Origin: JALORV01 sp963775635
GTDB taxonomy: Bacteria; Pseudomonadota; Gammaproteobacteria; Burkholderiales; Burkholderiaceae_F
Direction of reading: 5' to 3'
DNA: 64,000 bases
Assembly (NCBI GenBank): GCA_963775635.1
Contig: CAVZJO010000003.1
Location: 186,001 to 250,000, forward strand
Shown: piece by piece, positions 28,286 through 37,168 of the stretch
Numbering within the stretch: position 1 is the first letter of the stretch
Layout of the letters: every line of letters starts with the position of its first letter
Notes under the pieces: model-generated
The model's input: only the letters and a program-made list of their open reading frames with translations
The model's database searches: none
Told to the model about the DNA's origin: nothing
Translations under genes and position numbers: made by a program

Positions 28286-29581
28286 ATGACTGTCCGCTAT
28301 CCCGGATTCGACACGCTCGCGCTGCACGCCGGCCAGCCGCCGGACCCCGCGACCGGCGCGCGCGCGGTTCCCATCTACGCGAGCACCTCGTTCGTGTTCG
28401 AGGACTCCGACCATGCGGCGGCGCTTTTCAACATGGAGCGCGCGGGTCATGTGTACTCGCGCATCTCCAACCCGACAGTCGCCGTGTTCGAGGAGCGCAT
28501 GGCGGCCCTTGAAAAGGGAGTCGGTGCAATCGCGACTGCGAGTGGCCAGGCTGCACTGCACCTGGCGATCGCCACCCTGATGGGAGCCGGCGCCCACATC
28601 GTATCCAGCCGGGCGCTCTACGGCGGATCGCACAACCTGCTGGCCTACACGCTGGCGCGATTCGGGATCGAGACGACCTTTGTCGATCCGCGTGATCACG
28701 ATCAATGGCGCAGCGCGCTGCGCCCGGAAACCCGGCTGCTGTTCGGCGAAACGCTCGGCAATCCCGGGCTTGACGTGCTCGACGTCCCGACCGTGAGCGG
28801 CATCGCCCACGGGCACGGCGTCCCGTTGCTGGTCGATTCGACCTTCACCACGCCGTGGCTGATGACTCCCTTCGACTATGGGGCCGATCTCGTCTATCAC
28901 TCGGCGACCAAGTTCCTCGGGGGTCACGGCGTGGCGATCGGCGGCGTGCTGATCGACGGGGGTACGTTCGACTGGCTTGCCTCCGGACGTTTTCCGACGA
29001 TGACCGAGCCCTATTCGGGCTTCCATGGGATGAACTTCGCGGAGGAAAGCACGGTCGCTCCCTTCCTGCTGCGGGCGCGCCGTGAGGGCCTGCGCGACTT
29101 CGGTGCCTGCATGAGCGCGCACACCGCATTCCTGCTGCTGCAGGGACTCGAGACCCTGCCGTTGCGGATGCAGCGGCATGTCGACAACACGCGCGCCGTC
29201 GTGCGGTTTCTCGCCGCGCAAACCCAGGTCGAATCGATCTACTACCCGGAGCTTCCGCACCACCCCGATCACACGCTCGCGCAACGCCTGCTGCCGCGCG
29301 GCTGCGGTGCCGTGTTCAGCTTTAACCTGAAAGGATCGCGCGCCGCGGGCCGCGCGTTCGTCGAGTCACTGCGCGTGTTCTCGCACCTCGCCAATGTGGG
29401 CGACGCCAAGTCGCTGGTGATCCACCCGGCCTCGACCACGCATTTCCGGGTGCCCGATGACGAACTCGCGGCGGCCGGCATCACGCAGGGCACGATCCGC
29501 CTGTCAATCGGACTCGAGGATCGGGACGATCTGCTCGACGACCTTGCGCAGGCGCTGAAGCGCGCGCAGAAAATCGGCTAG
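28286..29581 (+). CDS. metY: O-acetylhomoserine sulfhydrylase family PLP enzyme (MetY-like)
   Basis: The 431-residue protein is a Cys/Met-metabolism PLP enzyme. It starts MTVRYPGFDTLALHAGQ, has the PLP-binding Lys in SATKFLGGHG near residue 208, and the family ending TIRLSIGLED. The length and the insertion after GGVLIDGG fit O-acetylhomoserine aminocarboxypropyltransferases better than MetB or MetC. It would make homocysteine from acetylhomoserine and sulfide. The frame is open far upstream, but that stretch is antisense to pip. The next gene starts directly after its stop. Confidence 0.93.
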   Translation: MTVRYPGFDTLALHAGQPPDPATGARAVPIYASTSFVFEDSDHAAALFNMERAGHVYSRISNPTVAVFEERMAALEKGVGAIATASGQAALHLAIATLMGAGAHIVSSRALYGGSHNLLAYTLARFGIETTFVDPRDHDQWRSALRPETRLLFGETLGNPGLDVLDVPTVSGIAHGHGVPLLVDSTFTTPWLMTPFDYGADLVYHSATKFLGGHGVAIGGVLIDGGTFDWLASGRFPTMTEPYSGFHGMNFAEESTVAPFLLRARREGLRDFGACMSAHTAFLLLQGLETLPLRMQRHVDNTRAVVRFLAAQTQVESIYYPELPHHPDHTLAQRLLPRGCGAVFSFNLKGSRAAGRAFVESLRVFSHLANVGDAKSLVIHPASTTHFRVPDDELAAAGITQGTIRLSIGLEDRDDLLDDLAQALKRAQKIG

Positions 29582-30427
29582 ATGAACCTTCTGCCGTCGC
29601 CGCGGCTGTACGCCTACACCGGCGGGCGTCTGTTCGATCCGGCGCGGCCGACGATCGTGTTCCTGCACGGCGCACAGCATGATCACAGCGTCTGGATCCT
29701 GCAGAGCCGTTATCTTGCGCACCACGGATACTCGGTGCTCGCGCTCGACCTGCCGGGGCACATGCGCAGCGAGGGGCCCGTTCTCGCGAGCGTCGAGGCG
29801 ATCGCCGAGCGCGTCGCCGAAGGACTGAAGGCGAGCGGAGCGCAGCGACTGTTGCTGGTCGGGCAGAGCATGGGTTCGCTGATCGCGCTCGAGGTGGCGC
29901 GCTGGCTGCCGGATCGCGTGGCCGGCGTTGCGTTGATCGCCACCGCCTTTCCGATGCGCGTATCCGATGCGTTGCTCGCTGCCACGCGGACCGATGTTCC
30001 CGCGGCGCTGGACATGATCAACGTCTGGTCGCACAGCGCGTCGACCACGGCCTTCGAGCGCAAGCCATGCAATCCAGGACCCGGCTTCTCCAATGTCTGG
30101 CAGAACCTGCGACTGATGCAACGGATCGCGCAGCGCGACGGCCCCGCGGTGCTCGCGACCGACTTCGCCGCATGCAATGACTACGCCCGCGGCATCGACG
30201 CGGCGCGCGAGCTACGCTGCCCGGTGCTCTTCATCCTCGGATCGCTTGACGTCATGACCGCACCGAAGGCGGCGAAGCCACTCGTCGACGCGTGCGCCGA
30301 TGCGACGGTCGTGCTGATCGACGGCGGCGGGCATTCGCTGATGGCCGAGCGGCCGGACGAGGTGCTGGAGGCGCTGAAGGCATTCGCCGCACGCGTGCTG
30401 GCGCCGGTCGCAGCGCCAGCGCAATGA
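29582..30427 (+). CDS. α/β-hydrolase family protein
   Basis: The 281-residue protein has the α/β-hydrolase oxyanion region VFLHGAQHDHSVW, a nucleophile elbow GQSMGSLIA and a C-terminal His in GGGHSLMAERPDEV. The catalytic triad looks complete. Its ATG follows the metY TAG with no gap, so it is co-transcribed with metY; in several betaproteobacteria a hydrolase accompanies metY, but the substrate is unknown. An activity on acyl-homoserine or a related ester would be speculation. Confidence 0.88.
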   Translation: MNLLPSPRLYAYTGGRLFDPARPTIVFLHGAQHDHSVWILQSRYLAHHGYSVLALDLPGHMRSEGPVLASVEAIAERVAEGLKASGAQRLLLVGQSMGSLIALEVARWLPDRVAGVALIATAFPMRVSDALLAATRTDVPAALDMINVWSHSASTTAFERKPCNPGPGFSNVWQNLRLMQRIAQRDGPAVLATDFAACNDYARGIDAARELRCPVLFILGSLDVMTAPKAAKPLVDACADATVVLIDGGGHSLMAERPDEVLEALKAFAARVLAPVAAPAQ

Positions 30428-30449
30428 GCGGCAGCGGAGAACTCTCTCG

Positions 30450-31079
30450 TTGCTGAACGCCGTTAACTGGGACACGTACTGGCTATACGTTCTCACCGAA
30501 ATCGCGCTGTCGCTGTCGCCGGGGCCGGCGGTGATGCTGGTGATCGCGTGCGGTCTCGCCTACGGCGCCCGCCGATCGACGTGGGCGAGCCTTGGCATAC
30601 TCAGCGCGAACGCCATTTACTTCGGTATTTCTGCCACCGCCCTCGGCGCGCTGTTGGCGGCCTCGCGCGAGTTCTTCATCGCGGTTAAATGGGCTGGTGC
30701 GGCCTACCTGGTCTACGTCGGGCTATCTGCGCTTTTTGGTCGCCCGTCCCCGCTTTCAGTATCCAGCGCCGGTCCGCGTCCGCCGCGAGAACTCTATCTG
30801 GCCGGATTGACGCTGCAACTTGCCAATCCGAAGACTCTGATCTTCTTCGTCGCGATCCTGCCGCAGTTCGTCGATCCGCGGCTCGCGATCGGTCCGCAGA
30901 TGGTGTGGCTCGCAGCGGGATCGATCATCCCGGAATTCTTCATCCTGGCCGGCTATGGATGGCTCGCCTCGCGCGCTGCGCGGGTCGCACGTGATGCGCG
31001 CTATGCGCGCTGGACCGATCGCGTGGCCGGCCTGCTGGTACTCGGTGCCGCGGCGCTGGTCGTCGGCGTCACGTCCTAG
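30450..31079 (+). CDS. LysE/RhtB family amino-acid exporter
   Basis: The 209-residue protein has about six hydrophobic segments and the LysE-family signature SPGPAVMLVIACGLAYGARRS near residue 27, with NPKTLIFFVAILPQF later. Members export amino acids such as lysine, homoserine or threonine. Translation appears to start with TTG at 30450, with GGAG about 10 bases upstream. Being third in the metY-hydrolase-lysE series, it may export homoserine or methionine-related compounds (inference). Its 3' end overlaps the convergent yihY gene by a few bases. Confidence 0.92.
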   Translation: MLNAVNWDTYWLYVLTEIALSLSPGPAVMLVIACGLAYGARRSTWASLGILSANAIYFGISATALGALLAASREFFIAVKWAGAAYLVYVGLSALFGRPSPLSVSSAGPRPPRELYLAGLTLQLANPKTLIFFVAILPQFVDPRLAIGPQMVWLAAGSIIPEFFILAGYGWLASRAARVARDARYARWTDRVAGLLVLGAAALVVGVTS

Positions 31080-32338
31080 CCGGGCTGCGCCGCCGGCGAT
31101 AGGCTTAATTGCAGCGGCGCGTTGAGCCAGTCGTCGTTTGACATCCAATTGGCCAACACCGTGCCGAGCCCGTCGCGGTCGAGCCCGAGCAGACTATTGG
31201 CCGGATCGACGCCGAAGCGTTCGAAGGCAGGCCGTAGCGAAGTTGCCGCGGGATCGCAGGTCAGCAGCCACTCGGACGAGTCGCCGCGCCGGCGCGCCGC
31301 TGCGAGGCGTCGCACATAACCGAGTCGCTCCAGCCGTTCCAGCAGTCGCTCGCAATCCACCGGATCGGTGCGCGCGCGGCGCCCGAGTTCCAGCGTTCCG
31401 AGCACCGGCACCGTCGTCCTGCGCGCGGCCATCAGTTCGCGTAGCAGAGCGAGCGCGGTGACGAATGCATTGCCGGCCCGCTCATCGTCGGCAAAGCGCG
31501 TCGAGCGCAGCCTCGGAAGCGTGGCCGCGATCGCCGCCCCGAACAGCAGCGCGTACCACGACAGATAGACCCATAGCAGGAACAACGGCAGCACCGCGAA
31601 CGCGCCGTAGATCGACCGCACGCTGCCGCGCGAGATGAACATGGCGAATCCCACTTTCAGCAGTTCGGCCAGGATCGCGGCAACGAAACCTCCGATCAGC
31701 GCGTCCCGCCATCGCACCAGGCGGTTCGGCACGAACACATACAGGGCCGAATAGGCGATTCCGCTCAGCACCAGCGGTGCGTAATCGAGCACGTTGCGCA
31801 GCAGCTTCGGCATGCGGACGACGGCATCCTCCGACAATGACCATAGGTAGGAACTGGCTGTCAGACTGGCCCCGATCAGCACCGGACCGAGTGTGATGAT
31901 CGCCCAGTAGATCGTCATGCGCTGACCGAACGGCCGGCGTTCATGGACCTGCCAGATGTCATTGAGTACGCGATCGACCGTCATCACCATCGCCAGCGCA
32001 GCAAGTCCGAGCAGCAGCAGCCCGACCGCCGTCAGCCGCGTCGCCTGCTGCGCGAACTCGGTGATGTAACGCAGTACGGTCGTCGAAATCTGCGCGGGCA
32101 GCGTCTTCTGGATCAGCGTCTGCAGTGCCTCACGGAATTCGGCGAACAGCGGAAAAGCCGCGAACAGCGCAAGGGCGACCGCGAACAACGGCACGATCGA
32201 GAGAAAGGTAGTGAACGTGAGGCTGCTCGCGACCTGCTGCAGTCTGACTTCGCGCGCACGTCGGACCGCGAACAGCGCGGCCTCACGCACTGCCTTGAAC
32301 CACGGAAAGCGATCGAGGTAGACGGTAAGCCGGCGCAT
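31076..32338 (-). CDS. YihY/BrkB family inner-membrane protein
   Basis: The protein, about 420 residues from the ATG at 32336-32338 (MRRLTVYLDRFPWFK), has the YihY/UPF0761 pattern: QVASSLTFTTFLSIVPLFAV in the first span, about six membrane helices, and YGAFAVLPLFLLWVYLSW. Once called ribonuclease BN, the family has no proven nuclease activity. About 130 C-terminal residues after the last helix form a soluble region with LELGRRARTDPVDCERLLERL, which looks like a winged-helix segment. An upstream in-frame ATG at 32398 is less likely. Confidence 0.9.
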   Translation of the reverse strand: MRRLTVYLDRFPWFKAVREAALFAVRRAREVRLQQVASSLTFTTFLSIVPLFAVALALFAAFPLFAEFREALQTLIQKTLPAQISTTVLRYITEFAQQATRLTAVGLLLLGLAALAMVMTVDRVLNDIWQVHERRPFGQRMTIYWAIITLGPVLIGASLTASSYLWSLSEDAVVRMPKLLRNVLDYAPLVLSGIAYSALYVFVPNRLVRWRDALIGGFVAAILAELLKVGFAMFISRGSVRSIYGAFAVLPLFLLWVYLSWYALLFGAAIAATLPRLRSTRFADDERAGNAFVTALALLRELMAARRTTVPVLGTLELGRRARTDPVDCERLLERLERLGYVRRLAAARRRGDSSEWLLTCDPAATSLRPAFERFGVDPANSLLGLDRDGLGTVLANWMSNDDWLNAPLQLSLSPAAQPG

Positions 32339-32495
32339 GACGGTGTGGGAGCGCCCTGGTCGGCGGCACACGGACCGCACGCCGCCCGCAATGCGCATTC
32401 ATATAATAGCGGCCAGCCTACGATGGCGACTCGACCACTGCCACAACGCCCGCCCGCAAAGCCGCCCGCCATTTCAAGCGCCACTCGAGTCCGGT

Positions 32496-33086
32496 TTGGA
32501 CATCCTAGTCCTCTACTACTCCCGCCACGGAGCGACACGCCGACTAGCCGAGGCCGTCGCGCTCGGCATCGACAGCATCGACGGCGCACGTGCGCGACTG
32601 CGCACGGTTCCGCCCGTGGCGCCGATTACCGAGACCGCGGCTCCGCCCGTGCCGCCGGCAGGCGCTCCCTATGCCGAATTGACCGATCTGCAGGAATGCG
32701 GAGCGATCGCGGTCGGCTCGCCGACTCGCTTCGGCAACATGGCCGCACCGCTCAAGTATTTCTTCGATAGCACCGCGAGCCTGTGGCTGTCGGGTGCGTT
32801 GGCCGGAAAGCCCGCGGCCGTGTTCTGCACCACCAGCAGCCTGCACGGCGGACAGGAGGCGACGCTGCTGTCAATGATGCTGCCGCTGCTGCACCATGGC
32901 ATGTTGCTGCTGGGCATTCCGTATACCGAGGCCGACCTGATGCGCACCCGCAGCGGCGGCACACCGTACGGCGCCAGTCACACCTCACCGCAGGGAACTG
33001 TGTCGGAGCTGACCGATGAGGAGCGACGCATGGCACGCGCACTCGGTGCGCGCCTGGCGCGCACGGCACTGCGACTGGCCGCTTAG
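32496..33086 (+). CDS. wrbA: WrbA-type NAD(P)H:quinone oxidoreductase
   Basis: WrbA proteins are tetrameric flavodoxin-like FMN enzymes that reduce quinones by two electrons. The product begins LDILVLYYSRHGATRRLA (FMN phosphate loop) and has GSPTRFGNMAAPLKYFFD and SSLHGGQEAT, both family motifs. No ATG fits; the TTG at 32496 gives 196 residues, the family length. A TATAAT at 32402-32407 in the divergent region with yihY is a plausible -10 element, but no clear -35 was seen. DUF2069 follows. Confidence 0.92.
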   Translation: MDILVLYYSRHGATRRLAEAVALGIDSIDGARARLRTVPPVAPITETAAPPVPPAGAPYAELTDLQECGAIAVGSPTRFGNMAAPLKYFFDSTASLWLSGALAGKPAAVFCTTSSLHGGQEATLLSMMLPLLHHGMLLLGIPYTEADLMRTRSGGTPYGASHTSPQGTVSELTDEERRMARALGARLARTALRLAA

Positions 33087-33160
33087 GCCGCCCTAATCCG
33101 TGTCATCCGCACCGCTACCTTTCGGCTCGCCGCGTCCAGCGCATCGCTTGGCGGCTGGCG

Positions 33161-33493
33161 ATGACAAGTTGGGTCGCGCTGATCGTGCTCGGCATCGCAT
33201 GGGAAGCCTGGCTGTCGCCGGTGCGGCCGGGCGGATCCTGGTTGGTGCTCAAGGTGCTGCCGCTCGTTGTCCTGCTGCCGGCGATGCGACGGCGCAGCGC
33301 CTATGCAATGCAACTGGCGCTCTTCGTCGTGATGCTGTGCCTGCTCGAAGGCAGCGCGCGCCTGTTCGAACCGATGCCCGCCGCTTTGCTTGCCGGCATC
33401 GAGACTGCGCTGGCACTGCTGTTCTTCGCTGCCGCCGTCACCTACCTGCGTCCGCTGAAGATCGCCGCGCGCCGCGCAAAGGAACTGTCGTGA
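33161..33493 (+). CDS. DUF2069 inner-membrane protein
   Basis: The 110-residue protein has four hydrophobic segments and fits the DUF2069 family, which commonly lies next to wrbA in betaproteobacteria. The function is unknown. Its stop codon overlaps the GTG start of the FAD-linked oxidase gene (GTGA), so the two are coupled. The wrbA-DUF2069-oxidase group may be one redox-related operon, on gene order only. Confidence 0.85.
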   Translation: MTSWVALIVLGIAWEAWLSPVRPGGSWLVLKVLPLVVLLPAMRRRSAYAMQLALFVVMLCLLEGSARLFEPMPAALLAGIETALALLFFAAAVTYLRPLKIAARRAKELS

Positions 33494-34911
33494 GCGCGAT
33501 CGACGCGCTGCGCAGCATCGTCGGCGATGCTCATGTACTGACCGCGGAGCAGGACATGGCGCCGTTTCTGGTCGACTGGCGTCGCCGCTACACCGGCGCA
33601 GCACAGGCGATCGTGCTTCCGGAAACCGCAACCCAAGTAGAGCAACTTGTCGGCTGGTGCGCGACGACCCGCACGCCGGTCGTTCCCCAGGGCGGCAACA
33701 CGGGCCTGGTCGGCGGCGCGACGCCCGATCGATCGGGACACGCGATCGTGATTTCGCTGAAGCGAATGCGACGCGTTCGCAATGTCGATGCCGCCAACAA
33801 CACGATGACGGTGGAAGCGGGGTGCGTGCTGAGCGACGTGCAGCAGGCAGCGCGCGCGCACGACCGCCTTTTCCCGCTGTCGCTGGCTGCGGAAGGCAGC
33901 GCCACCATCGGCGGCAATCTCAGCACCAATGCCGGTGGCGTCCAGGTCTTGCGCTACGGCAACGCCCGCGAGCTGTGCCTCGGGCTGGAAGTGGTGCTGC
34001 CGTCCGGCGAACTGTGGGACGGATTACGCGGATTGCGCAAGGACAACACGGGCTACGACCTCAGGGACATCTTCATCGGCGCCGAAGGCACGCTGGGCAT
34101 TATCACGGCCGCGACCCTCAAGACCTTCCCGTTGCCGCGCGCGCAGGTGACGGCGTTGCTGGCGCTGCCGTCGCTCGCCGCCGCGCTCGAACTGCTGAAC
34201 GAGGCGCAGCATTCCTGCGGCCCGACGCTGACTGCGTGCGAATGCTTCAGCGACTTGTGCCTGACGCTGGTCGAACGACACTTTGCCGCGCACAAGTCGC
34301 CCTTTGGCGAGCGCCACCCCCAGTACGTGCTACTCGAGTTGAGCGACCATGACGACCAGGCTCATGCGATCGCTGTGCTCGAATCATTGATTTCCCGCCT
34401 GCTCGACGCCGGTCACGTGAACGACGCCGTGATCGCGCAGTCGGTCGCGCAGGCACGCGGGCTGTGGGCGCTGCGCGAACTGATCTCCGAAGCACAGGCG
34501 GCCGAAGGACGGAACATCAAGCACGACATCGCCGTCCCGGTTTCGGCCATTGGCCAGTTCGTGGCGGAAACCAACGCGTTGCTGCAGCAGCGCTTTCCCG
34601 CGGTTCGCATGGTCATCTTCGGCCACCTGGGTGACGGCAACCTGCATTACAACGTCAGTCCACCAGTCGGCATGGAGGAGCAGGAATTTGTCGCCCTGCA
34701 GCCGCAGATCTACGCCACGGTGCACGATCAGGTACATGCCTTCGGCGGTTCGATTTCGGCCGAACACGGCATCGGGCAACTCAAGCTCGAGGAGAATGCC
34801 CGCTACAAGTCCACTGTTGAACTCAGGCTGATGCGCGCGCTGAAGCAGGCGATCGATCCGCTTGGCATCATGAACCCCGGCAAGATGCTGCCCGCGCAGT
34901 CGGCGGCTTGA
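33490..34911 (+). CDS. FAD-linked D-2-hydroxyacid dehydrogenase (GlcD/D-2-hydroxyglutarate dehydrogenase type)
   Basis: The 473-residue flavoprotein has the PCMH-type FAD domain (VVPQGGNTGLVGGATP, then LSLAAEGSATIGGNLSTNAGG) and the C-terminal FAD-oxidase domain (FGHLGDGNLHYNV and SAEHGIGQLK). Members oxidise D-lactate, glycolate, D-2-hydroxyglutarate or similar acids. The single-subunit length without iron-sulfur clusters argues against a GlcDEF complex subunit. GTG at 33490 is chosen because it overlaps the DUF2069 stop. The exact substrate cannot be read from the sequence. Confidence 0.92.
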   Translation: MSAIDALRSIVGDAHVLTAEQDMAPFLVDWRRRYTGAAQAIVLPETATQVEQLVGWCATTRTPVVPQGGNTGLVGGATPDRSGHAIVISLKRMRRVRNVDAANNTMTVEAGCVLSDVQQAARAHDRLFPLSLAAEGSATIGGNLSTNAGGVQVLRYGNARELCLGLEVVLPSGELWDGLRGLRKDNTGYDLRDIFIGAEGTLGIITAATLKTFPLPRAQVTALLALPSLAAALELLNEAQHSCGPTLTACECFSDLCLTLVERHFAAHKSPFGERHPQYVLLELSDHDDQAHAIAVLESLISRLLDAGHVNDAVIAQSVAQARGLWALRELISEAQAAEGRNIKHDIAVPVSAIGQFVAETNALLQQRFPAVRMVIFGHLGDGNLHYNVSPPVGMEEQEFVALQPQIYATVHDQVHAFGGSISAEHGIGQLKLEENARYKSTVELRLMRALKQAIDPLGIMNPGKMLPAQSAA

Positions 34912-35029
34912 GTCCCAACTTCGCGGGAGATCGATCCACCCCTTTTTCGGACGACCGCGGGATTGCCCAAACCAGTACCATTCGCGCCAACCGGCTGGCC
35001 CCGGCAAAAAGACATCACGGGAGAACTTC

Positions 35030-36106
35030 ATGGCAAGACAGACTTTCCGCTTCTGCGCCGTCGTGCTGGCCGCGCTGGCCGTGCAGAACGCGATTGCCCA
35101 GGAACGCGCCGAGACCGTCGTCTACGGCCCCGCGCCCAAACCGGTCGTCGTTCCCGGTGCAAAGCCGATCAAAGCGCCGTCGTTCGATGCACTAAAGGGC
35201 GACGGGCTTTATCACTTTCAGGGCACCCGTGTGTCGAACATCCGGGCAGCGGCCACGCCCGGTGAAGGCAACCGATATGCGCTGACGGAAACCAGCAGCG
35301 ATGCCAATCAGACGACACTGAACGGGCAGATCGACGTAGCGCACGCGGTGCTCAATGGCGAGCGGCGCGCGCTCGGGCGCCCCAACTTCGCGATCCCGGC
35401 CAACGATGATTCGGTCTACATCGTCTACGCGGGCCAAGCCCCACTGCGCATCGCCGTGACACTGCAGGCCTATGACGTTTCGGATATGTGGATTTCGCAC
35501 TTCCTGCGCACTCCGGATAACTATCCGAAGCCGGAGGCTAACAAGGCGGGCAACGTGCGCTTCCCGAAGGGGTCGGTAGCCTACCTCGCCACCGGCCGCT
35601 TCTTCGACGACGTGCTGATGCTGCCTCGCCGCGAGTCGTTCACCGGGGCCAGCAACACGGCACAGTTCATTGGCAATTTCTCCAAGCAGATTCCCTATTG
35701 CCTCTCCTACGAGGACCGCCAGGAAGCCAAGCCGTACGCGATGTTCTTCAAGGCGATCGGCAATGCGAAAAAGGGCGAGGTTGACCTGTACCCTGCCAAG
35801 ACCGGGACGCTGTTCTGCGATCGAGTCGGCGAGAAGGTGATCGGCCGGGGCGAATGGGAAGAACGCACGATCGCCGGAACGCGCGCGATCGTGCTGTCGT
35901 TCCCGGCGCAGGTCGATCCGCTCGACACGGGCGTATCTAACGTCGAGCGCGAATCCGCGCGCATCGCATTCGTCGAACCGACCAAGGGATTGCCGGGTGT
36001 GCGTCCCGGCAAGCTCTACCAGGCGGGAGCGAGCGTGTATGACTACCAGTACCGCTTCAACAAGGTCGCGGCCGACGCAGTGCGCCAGGCGATTGGAGCG
36101 CAGTAA
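35030..36106 (+). CDS. Secreted protein of unknown family
   Basis: Not recognised. The 358-residue product has a clear signal peptide (residues 1-23, ending AIAQ) and no later membrane span, so it is probably periplasmic or released. Two cysteines in the mature chain (YCLSYED and LFCDRVG) could form a disulfide. The rest is a mixed polar sequence with FPKGSVAYLATGRFFDDVLML and no catalytic motif I can name. GGGAGAA precedes the ATG. The 118-base upstream gap contains a short hairpin at the end of the oxidase gene followed by five T, a weak terminator candidate. Confidence 0.85.
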   Translation: MARQTFRFCAVVLAALAVQNAIAQERAETVVYGPAPKPVVVPGAKPIKAPSFDALKGDGLYHFQGTRVSNIRAAATPGEGNRYALTETSSDANQTTLNGQIDVAHAVLNGERRALGRPNFAIPANDDSVYIVYAGQAPLRIAVTLQAYDVSDMWISHFLRTPDNYPKPEANKAGNVRFPKGSVAYLATGRFFDDVLMLPRRESFTGASNTAQFIGNFSKQIPYCLSYEDRQEAKPYAMFFKAIGNAKKGEVDLYPAKTGTLFCDRVGEKVIGRGEWEERTIAGTRAIVLSFPAQVDPLDTGVSNVERESARIAFVEPTKGLPGVRPGKLYQAGASVYDYQYRFNKVAADAVRQAIGAQ

Positions 36107-36184
36107 CTGCACGCACGACCCGGCGTCGCCGCCCCTTGGTCGGATCGCGGTGACGCCGGTGGCACGCTTGGATAGACTGGGTCG

Positions 36185-36644
36185 ATGATCCGGTTGACCT
36201 TCGCGCTCGCCTTCGTCTCTGTTGCCTGCCACTTACCCGAATCGCGCGCCCAGCCGATCCAGCGCTGCGAGAGTGCCGGCGGCAAGATCACCTATTCCAA
36301 CGATGACTGTCCGGAAGGCACCAAGGCCGTCCGCTCCGTGCAACCCGCACCGTCACCCTCCCCTGAGGCTCAGCAGGCCTCACGTGCCCGATCCGACAGC
36401 GACGCCAAGCGTGCCCAGCAGCTGGCGGCCGAGCGCCAGGTTCAGCAGACCCAGGTGCAGGAACAGCGTGAGTCGCAGCGAGCTGCGGATTGCGCCTATC
36501 TGCGCGGCGAAGCCGACTCGGTTCGTCGCATGCGCAATGCGCTCGTCAACCGGCCCTACTACTCGCTGGATGATCTCGACGCAGATGGATCAGCACGCCG
36601 CGCAACTGATGTCCGAGTACCGCCGCGCCTGCACGTCGGGATGA
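36185..36644 (+). pseudogene. DUF4124-type secreted protein, copy A, frameshifted
   Basis: The N-terminus has a signal peptide (to SRAQP) and the DUF4124-like core QRCESAGGKITYSNDDCPEGT with two cysteines, then a Gln/Ala-rich helix and RPYYSLDDLD. At about 36581 the frame is lost: without a correction it reads through into the next gene, while the neighbouring frame supplies MDQHAAQLMSEYRRACTSG and a stop whose last bases form an ATGA with the next gene. Removing one base near 36581 (or adding two) gives about 152 residues. It is paralogous to the gene that follows. Confidence 0.8.
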
Positions 36645-37141
36645 ATCCGACGTCGCACCGGCAGCGCCTTGGCCGCCTGACGCTGGCGGCGCTGTCGCTC
36701 GCTGCCGCTGCCCCGGTCCTCGCTGAGACCGTGCAACGATGCGAGTCGGCGGACGGCAAGGTCACCTACTCCAACACGCAATGTCCCGCGGGAACGTCGG
36801 CGACGCGCAAGGTCAACACCTCGCCGCCGGTTGCGGTCGACCACGAAAAAGCGGCCAAGGATCGCGCGCGCCGCGATGCGGCAGAAGTCAAGGAAATCGA
36901 AAAGGTGCGCGCGAAGGACGAACAGAAGGCCGAGCAGAAGGCCGAGCGCGCGGCCGCCGAGCAGCAGAAAGCCCAGGCCAAGCAGCTCGAGAAGTGCGAT
37001 CGCGCAAAGCACGATGTCGAACGCGCGGTGAATGCGCGCGCGGCGCTGCAGCTGAAGGCGGCCACGATCGAACAGATGCAGAAAGCCGACCGGGAGATCA
37101 GCAAGCGCGAGGCCGAGGTGACCAAGGCCTGCACGGGCTAG
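36641..37141 (+). CDS. DUF4124-type secreted protein, copy B
   Basis: The 166-residue product begins MNPTSHRQRLGRL, has a signal peptide ending VLAET, then QRCESADGKVTYSNTQCPAGTSATR, which closely parallels copy A. A long charged Ala/Glu/Lys helix of coiled-coil type follows. Its ATG overlaps the corrected stop of copy A (ATGA), the strongest evidence that copy A is a separate gene with a frameshift. The DUF4124 core is common in proteobacterial envelope proteins; no function is known. Confidence 0.85.
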   Translation: MNPTSHRQRLGRLTLAALSLAAAAPVLAETVQRCESADGKVTYSNTQCPAGTSATRKVNTSPPVAVDHEKAAKDRARRDAAEVKEIEKVRAKDEQKAEQKAERAAAEQQKAQAKQLEKCDRAKHDVERAVNARAALQLKAATIEQMQKADREISKREAEVTKACTG

Positions 37142-37168
37142 CCAGTCCGCGCCAAGACCGAACGCGGA

